A stretch of 56,489 nucleotides of DNA, taken from the NCBI GenBank assembly GCA_903851385.1, contig CAINOC010000029.1:1-56489 (forward strand), in the 5' to 3' direction. Source of the DNA: an uncultured Chlorobiaceae bacterium. Its GTDB lineage: Bacteria; Bacteroidota; Chlorobiia; Chlorobiales; Chlorobiaceae. The notes under the pieces were generated by a model. The model did no database searches, had not been told where the DNA came from, and saw only the letters and a list, made by a program, of their open reading frames with translations. The translations under genes were made by a program, and so were the position numbers. This document shows positions 56,457-56,489 of this stretch, piece by piece; within the stretch, counting starts at the first letter, position 1; each line of letters opens with the position of its first letter.

Positions 56457-56489
56457 ATTTTTAATTATTTAATTATTTAATTATTTAAT
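56457..56489 (+). repeat. AT-rich 8-bp tandem repeat at the window end
   Basis: About four copies of ATTATTTA run to the last base. They may extend past the window, so the true copy number is unknown. Confidence 0.8.

Overview
The window comes from a green sulfur bacterium (Chlorobiaceae; Chlorobium/Pelodictyon-like). Four things in the sequence point there. The tmRNA encodes the tag ADDYSYAMAA, as I remember it from Chlorobium. Two adjacent genes look like [2Fe-2S] chlorosome-envelope proteins. A short-chain reductase closely resembles the Chlorobium tepidum sepiapterin reductase. There is also a CrtH-type carotenoid isomerase and a phytol-kinase-like fusion. I recognise no prophage, integron, CRISPR array or intact insertion sequence. 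Most of the window is chromosomal housekeeping sequence with short, repeat-rich intergenic patches.

Layout. 1-3 kb: a LuxR-type regulator, a small secreted Lys/Ala-rich protein, and decayed toxin-antitoxin-like genes. 3.4-8.9 kb: TrmO, CorA, a STAS protein, TatA, a DedA protein and a DUF2721 protein. 9-11.2 kb: a Xer recombinase and RsmB. 11.3-13.9 kb: an S-box (SAM) riboswitch, then metY-metX. 13.9-17.7 kb: SerS, YqeY, sepiapterin reductase, a cold-shock protein and RadC. 17.9-30.3 kb: a minus-strand branched-chain amino acid cluster, ilvD-ilvB-(DUF805 gene)-ilvN-ilvC-leuB-leuA-leuC-leuD-cimA. It is preceded by a reading frame for an 18-residue peptide that is half Val/Ile/Leu and looks like an attenuation leader. 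CimA gives a threonine-independent route to isoleucine, so the cluster covers Ile, Val and Leu synthesis apart from the final transaminase.

30.5-35.3 kb: a two-domain membrane protein (phytol-kinase-like plus DUF92), then tolQ-tolR-tolA and ybgF/cpoB. tolB is absent, and only a short Pal-like relic lies between tolA and ybgF. 36-38.6 kb: hsp20-dnaK, with a near-perfect sigma-54 promoter and an upstream 14-bp palindrome. 38.7-41.4 kb: an ArsR regulator, an ECF sigma factor with a zinc-type anti-sigma factor, and a secreted protein with five 36-bp tandem repeats. 41.6-44.8 kb: a cytochrome-b-like membrane protein with a ten-heme cytochrome c, then a CrtH-like protein. 44.9-47.6 kb: alanine dehydrogenase and two chlorosome Fe-S proteins. 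47.8-53.8 kb: Mfd, an orphan oligopeptide ABC ATPase, a Nudix hydrolase, peroxiredoxin and YqgE. 53.9-54.3 kb: tmRNA. 54.4 kb to the end: small unknown genes among dispersed repeats, closing with a second SAM-riboswitch-like leader and terminator whose gene lies outside the window.

The most unusual signals are these: a short module (micro-ORF plus terminator) duplicated at the two ends of the window; the candidate ilv leader peptide; the sigma-54-type hsp20-dnaK promoter; the kinase fusion; the Pal relic; and a structured intergenic hairpin near 40.4 kb. All calls come from reading the sequence and remembered family features. No database search was run.
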